Positions 19,180-26,724 of a stretch of DNA of 64,000 nt are shown piece after piece. Below the pieces are notes generated by a model. That model ran no database searches, was not told the DNA's origin, and saw only the letters and a program-made list of their open reading frames with translations. The position numbers were made by a program, and so were the translations under genes. The DNA is from Pandoraea eparura (GTDB lineage: Bacteria; Pseudomonadota; Gammaproteobacteria; Burkholderiales; Burkholderiaceae), in assembly GCF_902459725.1 (NCBI RefSeq), contig NZ_CABPSH010000001.1, positions 682,001 through 746,000 on the forward strand, written 5' to 3'. The stretch's first letter is position 1. Each line of letters begins with the position of its first letter.

Positions 19180-20823
19180 ATGCGTCTGAGCTTTCGCCAC
19201 CATCATCGCGCCACGCCTGCGGAATCGGACGCGTCGTCGCGTTTGCCCCCAGCGCCGGAGGGTCTGTCCTCACGACGTGACACCGGCTCGCCTGCCCGCG
19301 CCGACGACGCGTTCGAGCGGTTCGATCCGTACGCCGATCCCTTCGTACGCCCGGGCTTCGGCGCGCCGCTCGAGCACGAGGCCGAACCGCCACCGCGCTC
19401 GCTCTTCGGCGAAATTCTCGACTGGATGCTCGCGCCGCTGCTGCTGCTCTGGCCGATGAGCATTGCCGTGACGTATCTCGTCGCGAAATCGATTGCCAAC
19501 GGCCCGTTCGACCGGGCACTCGAGACCAACACCTATGTCCTCGCCCAACAGGTCCATTCGGATCGCGGCCAGGTCACACTCACGCTGCCCATGCCCGCGC
19601 GCGACCTGCTGCGCGCCGATGCCACCGACAACGTCTATTTCCAGGTACTCGGGGCGAAGGGGGAACTGGTCGGCGGCACGGCCGACCTGCCGCTGCCGCA
19701 CGAAGACGATCGTCCTCAGCCGGGCGTCGTCCAGTTTCGCGACGAGACCGTGGGTGGCAACGACATCCGCGTCGCGTTCACGTACGTCGATTTGCCGCAC
19801 ATGACACCGGCCGGCAGCATGGCGCTCGTCCAGGTCGCCGAGACGCTCGACAAACGCAGCCAACTGGCGAACGAGATCATCAAGGGCGTGATCCTGCCGC
19901 AGTTCGTGATCCTGCCACTGGCCATCGTACTCGTGTGGTTTGGCCTGTCGCGCGGCCTCGCGCCGCTGCATGCGCTGCAGGAGCACATCCGCGCCCGGCG
20001 CCCCGACGATCTGTCGCCGCTGGAAGCGCGGCAGGCCCCGCCGGAGATCGCGCCACTCGTCGGTTCGCTCAACGACCTGCTGGGCCGGCTGGAGCAGAAC
20101 ATGAAGCTCCAGCAGCGTTTCATCGCCGACGCCGCGCATCAACTCAAGACGCCGCTCGCGGGGCTGCGCATGCAGGCCGAACTCGCGTTGCGCCAGACGT
20201 CGCCTGACGAATTACGCCGCTCACTGTCGCAGATTGCCGTGAGTTCCGAGCAGGCGGCGCGTCTCGTCAACCAGTTGCTGGCGCTGGCGCGCGCGGAGAA
20301 CAGCGCGAACGACGCCGCTGCCTTCACACCGGTCAATCTCAGCGTGCTTGCCCGTGGCGCCATGCAGGACTGGTTTCAGGCCGCGTTCGCCAAGCGGATC
20401 GATCTGGGCTTCGAGGAGCCGCCGTTCGCGGTGCATCTGTCGGGGCAGCCGGTCATGCTGCGCGAGTTGCTCAACAACCTGATCGATAACGCGATCCGCT
20501 ATACGCCGGCGGGAGGAAAGGTGACGGTGCGTTTGCGACATGAAGCGTCCGACGATTTTGTTCATCTCGAAGTCGAGGACACCGGACCGGGCATTCCGGC
20601 ATCGGAGCGCGCGCGGGTGTTCGAGCGCTTCTATCGCATTCTCGGCAGCGACAGCGACGGCAGTGGCCTGGGCATGGCCATCGTGCGCGAGATCGTGCAG
20701 ATCCATCGCGGCGACGTGAGCGTGCTCGACCATGTCGACGCGCAGCACCCCGAAGCAACGGGTACCCTCATTCGCGTCACGTTCCCCCTCGCCGAGGAGC
20801 CTATCGAAAACCCGCATGCATGA
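19180..20823 (+). CDS. Sensor histidine kinase (TctE/QseC-like)
   Basis: A 547-residue membrane kinase. A Pro/Arg/Asp-rich cytoplasmic lead of about 80 residues precedes the first membrane segment (about 80-105). A periplasmic domain of about 130 residues resembles the TctE-type sensor domain. The second membrane segment (about 230-250) is followed by the kinase core: H-box AAHQLKTPLAGL, N-box DNAIRYTPAGG, DTGPGIP and GSGLGMAIV. It pairs with the regulator upstream. The MHS transporter gene downstream is a possible target, since TctDE-type systems often control neighbouring organic-acid uptake genes. Confidence 0.92.
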   Translation: MRLSFRHHHRATPAESDASSRLPPAPEGLSSRRDTGSPARADDAFERFDPYADPFVRPGFGAPLEHEAEPPPRSLFGEILDWMLAPLLLLWPMSIAVTYLVAKSIANGPFDRALETNTYVLAQQVHSDRGQVTLTLPMPARDLLRADATDNVYFQVLGAKGELVGGTADLPLPHEDDRPQPGVVQFRDETVGGNDIRVAFTYVDLPHMTPAGSMALVQVAETLDKRSQLANEIIKGVILPQFVILPLAIVLVWFGLSRGLAPLHALQEHIRARRPDDLSPLEARQAPPEIAPLVGSLNDLLGRLEQNMKLQQRFIADAAHQLKTPLAGLRMQAELALRQTSPDELRRSLSQIAVSSEQAARLVNQLLALARAENSANDAAAFTPVNLSVLARGAMQDWFQAAFAKRIDLGFEEPPFAVHLSGQPVMLRELLNNLIDNAIRYTPAGGKVTVRLRHEASDDFVHLEVEDTGPGIPASERARVFERFYRILGSDSDGSGLGMAIVREIVQIHRGDVSVLDHVDAQHPEATGTLIRVTFPLAEEPIENPHA

Positions 20824-20994
20824 CGAAAGCACGCGAAATACGTTCAATTTCAGGCCAAAGTCGAGGGTAAGTCCCTAGCAACGTAAGCTTCGAGTCAGTT
20901 TGGCGTCAGACGTCGGTAAGGTTGTCCTCCAATAATCAACTGCAGCGGCCCGGGCGCAACCCAGGGGCGTGCTTACATTACAGGAGACAACCGC

Positions 20995-22653
20995 ATGGCT
21001 ACTACAACGACAGCCACCTCCCATGCGCCGATGACCGCCGAAGAAAGGAAGGTCATCTTCGCGTCGTCGCTGGGCACGGTGTTCGAGTGGTACGACTTCT
21101 ACCTGGCCGGGTCGTTGGCCGTTTTCATCAGCCGGCAGTTCTTCTCGGGCATCAACCCGACGGCGGCTTTCATCTTCACGTTGTTGTCGTTCGCGGCGGG
21201 TTTCGCGGTGCGTCCGTTCGGCGCCATCGTGTTCGGCCGCATCGGCGACCTGGTCGGTCGCAAGTACACGTTCCTGGTGACCATCACGCTGATGGGTCTC
21301 TCGACGCTGGTGGTTGGTCTGTTGCCGGGCTACGCGTCGTGGGGGATCGCCGCGCCGGTGATCTTCATTGCCATGCGTTTGCTGCAGGGCCTGGCCCTTG
21401 GCGGCGAATATGGCGGTGCCGCCACGTACGTTGCCGAACATGCGCCGCATGGCCGTCGCGGTTTCTACACGTCGTGGATTCAGACGACCGCCACGCTGGG
21501 TCTCTTCCTGTCGCTGCTGGTGATTCTCGGCACCCGCACGTTGATCGGTGAAGAAGCGTTTGCCAACTGGGGCTGGCGCGTGCCGTTCGTACTGTCGCTC
21601 GTGCTGCTGCTGGTGTCGCTGTGGATCCGCCTGCAACTGAGCGAATCGCCGGCATTCCAGCGCATGAAGGCCGAGGGCAAGGCATCGAAGGCGCCGCTGC
21701 GGGAGTCGTTCGGCGAATGGAAGAATTTGAAGATCGTGATTCTGGCGCTCGTTGGCCTGACGGCCGGTCAGGCGGTCGTGTGGTACACGGGCCAGTTCTA
21801 TGCGCTGTTCTTCATGACGCAGGTGCTGAAGGTCGACGGCAATACGGCGAACATCATGATCGCGTTGGCCCTGCTCATCGGCAGCCCGTTCTTCGTGTTC
21901 TTCGGCGCGCTGTCGGACAAGATCGGGCGCAAGCCGATCATCATGGGGGGCTGCCTGATCGCGGCGCTGCTGTACTTCCCGATCTTCAAGGCGCTCACGC
22001 ACTACGCCAATCCGGCGCTGGAAGCGGCAACCGCGCGCTCGCCGATCACGGTGATCGCCGATCCGAACGAGTGCTCGTTCCAGTTCAACCCGGTGGGCAC
22101 GTCGAAGTTCACGAGTTCGTGCGACATCGCCAAGAGCTACCTGTCGCGTTCGGGCCTCAACTATGAGAACCAAGCGGCGCCTGCGGGCACGATGGCCACG
22201 GTGAAGATCGGCGACAAGGTGATTTCGTCGGTCGATGGCAAGGCGGCGGATGCGAAGGAGAAGACCGCGGCGTTTGAGGCCGACATGTCCGGCACGCTCA
22301 AGGCCGACGGGTATCCGCCGAAGGCTGACCCGGCGCAGATGAACAAGCCGATGGTCGTGGTGCTGCTGACGATTCTGGTGATCTTCGTGACGATGGTGTA
22401 CGGGCCGATTGCCGCGATGCTGGTAGAGATGTTCCCGACGCGCATTCGCTACACGTCGATGTCGCTGCCGTATCACATCGGTAACGGCTGGTTCGGCGGC
22501 TTCCTGCCGGCCACGGCGTTCGCAATCGTAGCGGCCAAGGGTGACATCTACTCCGGCCTGTGGTACCCGATCATCATCGCCCTCGCGACCTTTGTCATCG
22601 GCATGCTGTTCATCAAGGAAACCAAGGACGTCGACATCTACGCCAACGACTGA
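20995..22653 (+). CDS. MHS-family major facilitator transporter (proline/organic acid symporter type)
   Basis: A 552-residue inner-membrane symporter of the metabolite:H+ symporter group. The family's loop motif GRIGDLVGRKYTF follows the second helix and SDKIGRKPII follows a later one. Twelve helices are expected. An unusual soluble insertion of about 110 residues (roughly 345-450), with DPNECSFQFNPVGTSKF and two cysteines, interrupts the helices in the C-terminal half. The ribosome binding site AGGAG lies 9 bases before the ATG. The substrate is not readable from sequence. Confidence 0.9.
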   Translation: MATTTTATSHAPMTAEERKVIFASSLGTVFEWYDFYLAGSLAVFISRQFFSGINPTAAFIFTLLSFAAGFAVRPFGAIVFGRIGDLVGRKYTFLVTITLMGLSTLVVGLLPGYASWGIAAPVIFIAMRLLQGLALGGEYGGAATYVAEHAPHGRRGFYTSWIQTTATLGLFLSLLVILGTRTLIGEEAFANWGWRVPFVLSLVLLLVSLWIRLQLSESPAFQRMKAEGKASKAPLRESFGEWKNLKIVILALVGLTAGQAVVWYTGQFYALFFMTQVLKVDGNTANIMIALALLIGSPFFVFFGALSDKIGRKPIIMGGCLIAALLYFPIFKALTHYANPALEAATARSPITVIADPNECSFQFNPVGTSKFTSSCDIAKSYLSRSGLNYENQAAPAGTMATVKIGDKVISSVDGKAADAKEKTAAFEADMSGTLKADGYPPKADPAQMNKPMVVVLLTILVIFVTMVYGPIAAMLVEMFPTRIRYTSMSLPYHIGNGWFGGFLPATAFAIVAAKGDIYSGLWYPIIIALATFVIGMLFIKETKDVDIYAND

Positions 22654-22688
22654 TGGGGTGACCTGCAGGACAGGTTGAGAGAAATCGA

Positions 22689-22725
22689 CAACGCCGGGGC
22701 CTTCGGGTCTCGGCGTTGCGGTTTC
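22689..22725 (+). terminator. Terminator hairpin after the MHS transporter gene
   Basis: CAACGCCG (22689-22696) pairs with CGGCGTTG (22711-22718) and the interior GGCC-TTCG-GGTC extends the stem. A short GGTTTC follows, so termination may be partial. Confidence 0.6.
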
Positions 22726-22794
22726 TGGAACCCGGGGCGGCGAGGTGGGACAAGGGACGGCGACATCTTTTTTGCGATGTCTTGCAAAAATAAG

Positions 22795-22823
22795 TTGACA
22801 GCCCACGGGGGCTTACCTATACT
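22795..22823 (+). promoter_or_regulatory. Sigma70 promoter of tRNA-Met
   Basis: TTGACA (22795-22800), 17-base spacer, TATACT (22818-22823), 11 bp before the mature tRNA. The spacer is C/G-rich (GCCCACGGGGG), as often seen in stable-RNA promoters. Confidence 0.88.
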
Positions 22824-22834
22824 CTTTCTTCTAC

Positions 22835-22914
<80 letters not shown>

Positions 22915-22918
22915 GCAG

Positions 22919-22951
22919 AAAGGGTCTAGCGCAAGCTAGACCCTTTTTCTT
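22919..22951 (+). terminator. Replacement terminator for tRNA-Met supplied by the phage
   Basis: AAAGGGTCTAGC and GCTAGACCCTTT form a perfect 12-bp stem with loop GCAA, followed by TTCTTTG. It lies 4 bp after attL, inside the element. The original downstream terminator appears to have moved to the far end (37082-37114). Confidence 0.88.
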
Positions 22952-23061
22952 TGCTCCGCAAACGCAGACGCGCTCCGCAATCCTTTGCCGAATACTGGCG
23001 AAGCTCACTCGGCAACTACGAGATCCCTCGCACCAATCGGAGGAGGGATCATCTCGAAAAA

Positions 23062-23793
23062 TCAGTGCTCGCCACCCTCGCCCTCGTCCGCTCCCGCGTA
23101 GATGTCCAAGCAATCGAGCACACGGACCGACTCAACTTCATCGGATCGTGACAGCTTGCGATGCAGACCATCCGGCAAGCGTCGCTTGCGCAAATACCCA
23201 TAAATCAACTCACGCTTCTCAGGGTTCAGCGCGTACTTCCGCTTGGAGTTGCTGGTCTTGTAAACCACGATCCCCTCCTGCAACAGCGTGTTCAGCACGT
23301 GCGGCACCCGCCCACTGTATTTATCATCGACGCCGCGCCCCTTCGGAATGTCGCTTGCCCACATATACCCCTTCGCGTTTCCCGTCCACATGTGCTCTTG
23401 ATCCAGCTTGCGCATCAGAAGAAAAGCCACGACGACGTCGAGGGCTTCGTGCGGCTCGCCGCCTTGATGGCACCTGCAAACGTCGGCGATTGAAGCCCTC
23501 AGGGCGCCAATCTCGTACGCCTCACAAACAACAACAGGCACAAATCCATCGAGCTTTTCACGCACCAGCTCAACGGTCCTGCTTTGCACCGGGCGAATTA
23601 ACAAGACCGGCCCAGGAGTCTGACGCACAATTGAACAGAACTCTCGCACATTAAGCGACGAGTTGCGCTCGTAAATGGTCGCCTTGATCACCCAACCGCC
23701 GTGCCCATCCGGTTCTCGCACGCAATGCTCAACCAAAGCCGCGGCATCACCGGCATATTGGCTAGCAGCATGACCTATGTAAACGACTGGCAT
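23062..23793 (-). CDS. Unknown 243-residue protein with C-terminal winged-helix-like domain (retron-linked)
   Basis: Not recognised. Residues 1 to about 105 look like an alpha/beta domain (strands MPVVYIGHA, WVIKATIYE, GPVLLIRPV, FVPVVVCEAYEIGALRAS). Residues 125-205 look like a winged helix: DVVVAFLLMRKLDQ, then SGRVPHVLNTLLQEGIVVYKT, then RKYALNPEKR. The C-terminus is acidic (GADEGEGGEH). A ribosome site AAAGGA lies 7 bases before the ATG. The gene is 26 bp behind the 287-residue gene and ends the retron-side cluster next to attL. By position it could be an effector or an accessory regulator; no catalytic motif is evident. Confidence 0.8.
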   Translation of the reverse strand: MPVVYIGHAASQYAGDAAALVEHCVREPDGHGGWVIKATIYERNSSLNVREFCSIVRQTPGPVLLIRPVQSRTVELVREKLDGFVPVVVCEAYEIGALRASIADVCRCHQGGEPHEALDVVVAFLLMRKLDQEHMWTGNAKGYMWASDIPKGRGVDDKYSGRVPHVLNTLLQEGIVVYKTSNSKRKYALNPEKRELIYGYLRKRRLPDGLHRKLSRSDEVESVRVLDCLDIYAGADEGEGGEH

Positions 23794-23819
23794 CGCGCGT
23801 TCCTTTGACTCGCGCTTAA

Positions 23820-24683
23820 TTAGCGCGTCTTAGCCTGGGAAAGCGCGGACAGCATCACTCCTGCAGGAATTGGAATTTCCAGAAGCCTTTCGAGCGGGAG
23901 CGTCGAAATGGCCAGCAGAATAGCCTCACGAAGGCCCTCACCACCAAGTACAGGCGTCGATTGAACACCCGGAAGCGCACCCCCCACTTCCTGCTGCCGA
24001 GGGCGCGTAGCACCCTGGAATCCCCGCTCCACCGGCAACGAGTGCTGCGTCAACCACTCTTGAACGCGCGTCGACACCTTCGCAGAACGAAAGCGATTCC
24101 ACATACGCGCAATATTCTCGTCCTGCCCCCGAAGCAGCTGGAAGAATGCGTAGGGGTGCCACCCCTCAGTCGCCAGAGCCTGCTCCGCCCCCGCGACATT
24201 TTGTCCGTCAGCACTGGCAATGAAGTCTCGCGCCCACTCGCGCTGCTCATCCGGAGAAATCGGGATAATCTCCACCCAATCGTCTGCCGGCGCCGGCGCG
24301 ATTTCCAGCCCTGCGCGGATCACCCCGTTGACGCGATGCATAAAGCGCCGACCGCTCGGCGAAGGCAGCACAAAAGCCTCCCAAACCGACTTACGCAGAG
24401 GATTGAAGACTTCGATAGCAGGGACATCCCCAGCCGGCAGCTCGCCCACTGGCGAAACCGCTAGAGCACCCTTTGCGGTCTCGAATGTCCTGAGATGAGG
24501 CTGAACCCTCGGATCAGTCAAAAGCTCACTGAGAGTGCGCTTGCCGAAGGTTTTCCAGGTGACGTCCGGCGACGCTTGCCGGAGCATATTGCCCAAGGCC
24601 GCCGCCATAACGGAGCGGCTCACGGGATTCATATTTTTCGTTACAGTCTGGACCAGGAGGTCCAAGTATTCTTCGAAAGTCAT
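23820..24683 (-). CDS. Unknown 287-residue protein, possible LOTUS/OST-HTH-like N-terminus (retron-linked)
   Basis: Not recognised with certainty. Residues about 1-85 (VMAAALGNMLRQASPDVT, KTFGKRTLSELL, then a strand-rich tail) follow the pattern of an OST-HTH/LOTUS winged helix, a fold that binds RNA; this is a by-eye judgement. The middle has no known motif. The C-terminus (EGLREAILLAISTLPLERLLEIPIPAGVML) looks like a small helical interaction domain. The ATG has AAGGG 7 bases upstream and lies 22 bp after a terminator-like hairpin. It precedes the 243-residue gene by 26 bp, so the two form a pair downstream of the retron RT. Confidence 0.78.
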   Translation of the reverse strand: MTFEEYLDLLVQTVTKNMNPVSRSVMAAALGNMLRQASPDVTWKTFGKRTLSELLTDPRVQPHLRTFETAKGALAVSPVGELPAGDVPAIEVFNPLRKSVWEAFVLPSPSGRRFMHRVNGVIRAGLEIAPAPADDWVEIIPISPDEQREWARDFIASADGQNVAGAEQALATEGWHPYAFFQLLRGQDENIARMWNRFRSAKVSTRVQEWLTQHSLPVERGFQGATRPRQQEVGGALPGVQSTPVLGGEGLREAILLAISTLPLERLLEIPIPAGVMLSALSQAKTR

Positions 24684-24694
24684 CGTTGGCCCTT

Positions 24695-24730
24695 GAAAGC
24701 AGAAAGCCCCTTAGGAAAATCCTAAGAGGC
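24695..24730 (-). terminator. Intrinsic terminator or attenuator between the RT and the 287-residue gene
   Basis: A perfect 11-bp stem (one G-T pair) of GCCTCTTAGGA with TCCTAAGGGGC around a 3-base loop (24706-24730). On the minus strand it is followed by TTTCTGCTTT. It would end the RT transcript, or a short RNA made in this gap, just before the next gene. Confidence 0.72.
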
Positions 24731-24966
24731 CAATGTCTTGGACTGCTTTTGCAGGGGGCAAGAAGATCTGGGGCGCAATCGCGCAATTATCTAAGTCATA
24801 CGTGGCAGCCGCCTGCATGCGGCTCGCGACTCAGAACCCAGTCATCTGGACTTTCAGGTCCCACCACCCGAGAGGCTTTACGCCAATCTTTCCCCCACGG
24901 TCTCCCGTGCAGCGGCAGCAGGTCTTCAGTAAGTGCGATTTTGTGCGACTTCAACCGGTTTGTCAA
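24731..24966 (-). ncRNA. Candidate structured RNA downstream of the retron RT
   Basis: The 371-bp gap between RT and the 287-residue gene has no convincing ORF. On the minus strand it holds a promoter-like TTGACA (24961-24966), 17 bases, CAAAAT (24938-24943). Hairpins follow: CACGG-GAGA-CCGTG, GGAC-CTGAAA-GTCC and AGCCGC-ATGCAG-GCGGCT. A long-range pairing of GGGGG..AAGAT with ATCTT..CCCCC is also possible, then the terminator. This would give an RNA of roughly 200 bases, the right size for a retron msr-msd, though retron RNAs are usually upstream of the RT. Confidence 0.4.
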
Positions 24967-25054
24967 GCTAAACGCCCTACCAAAATGAGGAGTTCCGTCA
25001 ACAAACCAAACGCGCGACAACCATCCAGTGATGGTAATCACAACTCATCCTGAA

Positions 25055-25951
25055 CTACTCCTCGAACTCACGCGACTCAGGGTTACGAACGTTCCACTTG
25101 GCAATCTGGCTGGCCTCTTGCCGCCGCCCTCTGAGCGATGCGCGAAGAGACCTCCGCTCTCTATCCCCTCCGGCTGCACGAATGGCCAATCGAGTCTCAT
25201 GCATTTGTTTGTGACGTGAATTGGGAAGGCGTAGAGCGTCTGAAGTTACAATCACCCCGGTCACAGTTTTAGGCTTGTGAGCGGGAAAGGTCTTGGATTT
25301 ATCGTCCTTGCTGGTTCGACCGGCAGCACGAATGAGTCCCCGCACCCGGTACAGCAGCTCCTTTGATGCACCCACACCAGAAATGACGATATCGTCGACG
25401 TAAACCGTCATTACGCATCCGCGCTCCAGCGCAAGACAATAAATCCGATCAAACATTGCACGATGCGCGAAGAACGCTAACGGCCCGCTAAGGTAGCTCC
25501 CGGTCGGAAGATGCCGCTGCCGAAAGCAACATAGCCGGGCCAGAAGGTGAGCGACATCCGGCGCGCACTCCATGTCTCGACGGAAGAAGCCGTACACGGC
25601 ACTGAAATTAGTACCCGGGTAAAACTGAGCTATATCGGTCTTGATCAAGGGGCCGTTGCCGACATGCGAGCCGGCGTTGGACACGTACGACTCCCCCTTC
25701 ACTGATCGAACGTAGGACGGTACTTTTAGCCGCCCCAGCAAAGACGCAATACGTTTATGCACCCCTGCAAGCTCCCCAATCGGATGCTGGATGGTGCGCC
25801 CCTTCGCATTCACGAATACACGATAGTTCCGCTCACCGAGCAATTGCTCAATCTCCTGCAGATCAATGCCCAACACTTCCGCAGCTCGTCTCTTGGACGA
25901 AAGCCGAAACAACGGCGACTGATTGAGCGGGTAAGCGGGCCTAGCGCTCAT
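25055..25951 (-). CDS. Retron reverse transcriptase
   Basis: A 298-residue reverse transcriptase that would copy part of a cognate non-coding RNA into branched msDNA. Retron hallmarks are all visible: NAGSH (residues 92-96, the NAxxH motif) just before the catalytic KTDIAQFYPG (104-113), LPTGSYLSGPLA (148-159), the active-site YVDD (184-187), and VTG (230-232) in the C-terminal region. No fused domain is present; the tail is Arg-rich. The ATG at 25951 (MSARPAYPLN) overlaps the end of the XRE gene by 11 bases, so the two are translationally coupled. It sits inside an inovirus prophage, between the integrase and attL. Confidence 0.93.
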   Translation of the reverse strand: MSARPAYPLNQSPLFRLSSKRRAAEVLGIDLQEIEQLLGERNYRVFVNAKGRTIQHPIGELAGVHKRIASLLGRLKVPSYVRSVKGESYVSNAGSHVGNGPLIKTDIAQFYPGTNFSAVYGFFRRDMECAPDVAHLLARLCCFRQRHLPTGSYLSGPLAFFAHRAMFDRIYCLALERGCVMTVYVDDIVISGVGASKELLYRVRGLIRAAGRTSKDDKSKTFPAHKPKTVTGVIVTSDALRLPNSRHKQMHETRLAIRAAGGDRERRSLRASLRGRRQEASQIAKWNVRNPESREFEE

Positions 25952-26246
25952 TGGCAAGCGCCTCCTTGTCCGCAACCCACTCCAGCAACCGCAGAATCTT
26001 GTCAGCCGCCTTTACGCGCAATTTGCTTCCGGTCGTCCCCTCGTCCAGTTGCTCCGAAAAAAGCAGGATGGACGACACTGGCAGTTTGAACACCCGGGAA
26101 TATTGGGACAGGAGGTCGATGCCCGGCGTTTTTATGCCTGACTCGATTTCACTCAGATACGAGTTCGAAATTTCCAGTTTCTTCGCGAGATCTGTCTGCG
26201 ACAACTGGTGAAACGTTCTCATGAGCTTAAGTGCACGATGCAACAT
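25941..26246 (-). CDS. XRE-family regulator of the retron operon
   Basis: A 101-residue protein with a helix-turn-helix at about residues 17-37 (SQTDLAKKLEISNSYLSEIE). A C-terminal helical region of about 55 residues may dimerise. The frame is open to 26369, but the ATG at 26246 has AAGGAG nine bases upstream and the homology begins there. It overlaps the RT start. A small HTH protein directly linked to the RT is one of the described retron architectures (type VI in the published scheme, as I recall it). It could autoregulate the operon or act as the toxin/antitoxin partner. Confidence 0.87.
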   Translation of the reverse strand: MLHRALKLMRTFHQLSQTDLAKKLEISNSYLSEIESGIKTPGIDLLSQYSRVFKLPVSSILLFSEQLDEGTTGSKLRVKAADKILRLLEWVADKEALANER

Positions 26247-26396
26247 AGCTCCAAGCTCCTTCTTCAAAAAGCAGGGGGCGCTAGTGGCGCCATTGATCGT
26301 AAATCCGTCCCAACAACCAGACCAAGCGCACAGCATAGACAGCACAGCGCCAAGTTTCCGGCCGAACAAGAACGGACACCATCTTGCCGACTAGCC

Positions 26397-26545
26397 CCCG
26401 TCGTTTGGAGGTATTCAGGTCCATATGTGGCCCCTTCAGTTACGCCGCCGCGGGGTGCGACAGCTCTCGCATGTAACTGAAACGGAGCAAACGACGGGAC
26501 TACCCCCCACATCCGAAGCGAGTGCACGGTTTCGCGACGTGCACT
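26397..26545 (-). ncRNA. Candidate retron msr-msd RNA upstream of the XRE gene
   Basis: The 478-bp gap between the integrase stop and the XRE start holds no convincing gene but strong dyad symmetry. Outer arms CCCGTCGTTTG (26397-26407) and CAAACGACGGG (26488-26498) are an 11-bp perfect match. They enclose TTCAGTTAC (26435-26443) with GTAACTGAA (26473-26481). Beside them, AGTGCACG (26521-26528) and CGTGCACT (26538-26545) form an 8-bp hairpin with a 9-base loop. A weak promoter, TTGACC-16-TATGCC (26606-26633, minus strand), precedes them. The position upstream of the operon and the long msd-like stem fit a retron RNA; exact ends and the branching G are not resolved. Confidence 0.5.
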
Positions 26546-26724
26546 CTCGCGCCGCACCTACCTACCCCGTACGACCGGGACAGACCGAGCGACGACAAAC
26601 ATTAGGGCATACGCCCCACGACCGAACGGTCAATACAGCAGCGAGTTATTCCGATGCCTCAGAGACAAGCGTAGCAGAATTTTCGCAAAGAGCAACATTT
26701 TTTCGCCAATAGCGAAACATGAAG

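Noticed and set aside
20875-22806. Long minus-strand open frame of about 640 codons opposite the MHS transporter
   Set aside because: It is the antisense of a clear transporter gene; the composition is Arg/His/Gln-rich as expected from a high-GC shadow frame.
25055-25951. Group II intron maturase or diversity-generating retroelement RT
   Set aside because: No maturase or endonuclease domain is present, no variable-repeat/template-repeat pair was seen nearby, and the NAxxH and VTG motifs point to a retron.
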